Assembly (NCBI GenBank): GCA_035299065.1
Contig: DATGXI010000054.1
Span: 1-21,865 of the forward strand
Direction of reading: 5' to 3'
Origin: DASPJQ01 sp035299065
GTDB taxonomy: Bacteria; Bacteroidota; Bacteroidia; Flavobacteriales_D; UBA2798
DNA length: 21,865 bases
Position numbers and translations under genes: made by a program. The notes beneath the pieces are model-generated. The model had not been told where the DNA came from. It did no database searches and saw nothing but the letters and a program-made list of their open reading frames with translations. Positions 21,728 through 21,865 of this stretch are shown here, piece after piece (position 1 is the stretch's first letter; every line of letters begins with the position of its first letter).

Positions 21728-21865
21728 ATGAAGTGTGTATTGATTCCGGCTTTCCTTTTTCTCACCGTAACTTTTGCAAGCGCAAATACCGTTGCTGAAC
21801 CCGATTCAACGCTTAACCTGCTTGACAAGGGGTTAATCATGAATAAACTCATACAGGTAAAAGAT
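21728..21865 (+). CDS. Secreted protein, N-terminus only (cut by window end)
   Basis: An open frame from ATG 21728 to the last base, 46 codons. It begins with a clear signal peptide (about 1-19, MKCVLIPAFLFLTVTFASA) followed by a polar segment NTVAEPDSTLNLLDKG and GLIMNKLIQVKD. A well-placed promoter precedes it. The rest is outside the window, so no family can be given. Confidence 0.65.
   Translation, partial: MKCVLIPAFLFLTVTFASANTVAEPDSTLNLLDKGLIMNKLIQVKD

Noticed and set aside
1..21865. CRISPR arrays, tRNA/rRNA genes, insertion sequences, prophage or defence genes
   Set aside because: No regularly spaced repeats, tRNA-like cloverleaf, transposase, integrase or defence-associated domain was seen on either strand.

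Overview
The window is chromosomal DNA of a member of the Bacteroidota. Signs of this are a C-terminal type IX secretion sorting domain (gene ending at 10026), a PorE-like TPR/propeller/OmpA protein, two LytS-type sensor kinases with periplasmic TPR or propeller sensors, a carboxyspermidine decarboxylase, few Shine-Dalgarno sites, and several TAnnTTTG promoter motifs of the kind used by the Bacteroidota primary sigma factor. I cannot place it in a genus. There is no tRNA, rRNA, CRISPR, transposase or phage gene. Apart from the left edge it reads as an ordinary, densely packed chromosome.

Layout. (1) 1-236: an 82-bp perfect direct repeat that copies the 3' end of the first gene; the left edge may be a contig-end artefact. 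(2) 179-1591 (-) RlmD/RumA 23S rRNA uracil methyltransferase, divergent from 1638-2888 (+) ornithine aminotransferase. (3) 2902-2998: a CACAGAG-type inverted-repeat element. (4) 3006-5266 (+): carboxy(nor)spermidine decarboxylase NspC, overlapping by one base a TPR protein that has the signal peptide, TPRs, coiled coil and membrane helix of a sensor kinase but no output domain. (5) 5271-6365 (-): front-end type fatty-acid desaturase, with a 379-base upstream region holding a promoter, a 16-bp perfect palindrome and a doubtful 63-codon ORF. (6) A long minus-strand block, 19396 down to 6745: TPR protein, PorE-like OmpA protein, propeller/Y_Y_Y LytS-type kinase, phosphodiester-glycosidase lipoprotein, small secreted protein, T9SS cargo with PKD domains, TPR LytS-type kinase, LytTR response regulator, SmpB. 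(7) purB (-) divergent from an EI24/CysZ-family membrane protein (+), then the start of a secreted protein cut by the window end.

How the genes may work together. The most coherent theme is the cell envelope. A TPR protein and a PorE-like peptidoglycan-binding protein lie directly upstream of a periplasmic-propeller histidine kinase that has no response regulator of its own, followed by exported proteins and one T9SS cargo. A complete TPR-kinase/LytTR pair lies further downstream. Ornithine aminotransferase and NspC stand side by side and both touch arginine/ornithine/polyamine metabolism. The housekeeping genes (rlmD, smpB, purB) are typical of their families. I did not find a clear new defence or mobile system. 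The best leads are the output-less TPR sensor, the PorE-kinase neighbourhood with a terminator-like hairpin inside the kinase signal-peptide codons, the palindrome upstream of the desaturase, and the two inverted or direct repeat structures.
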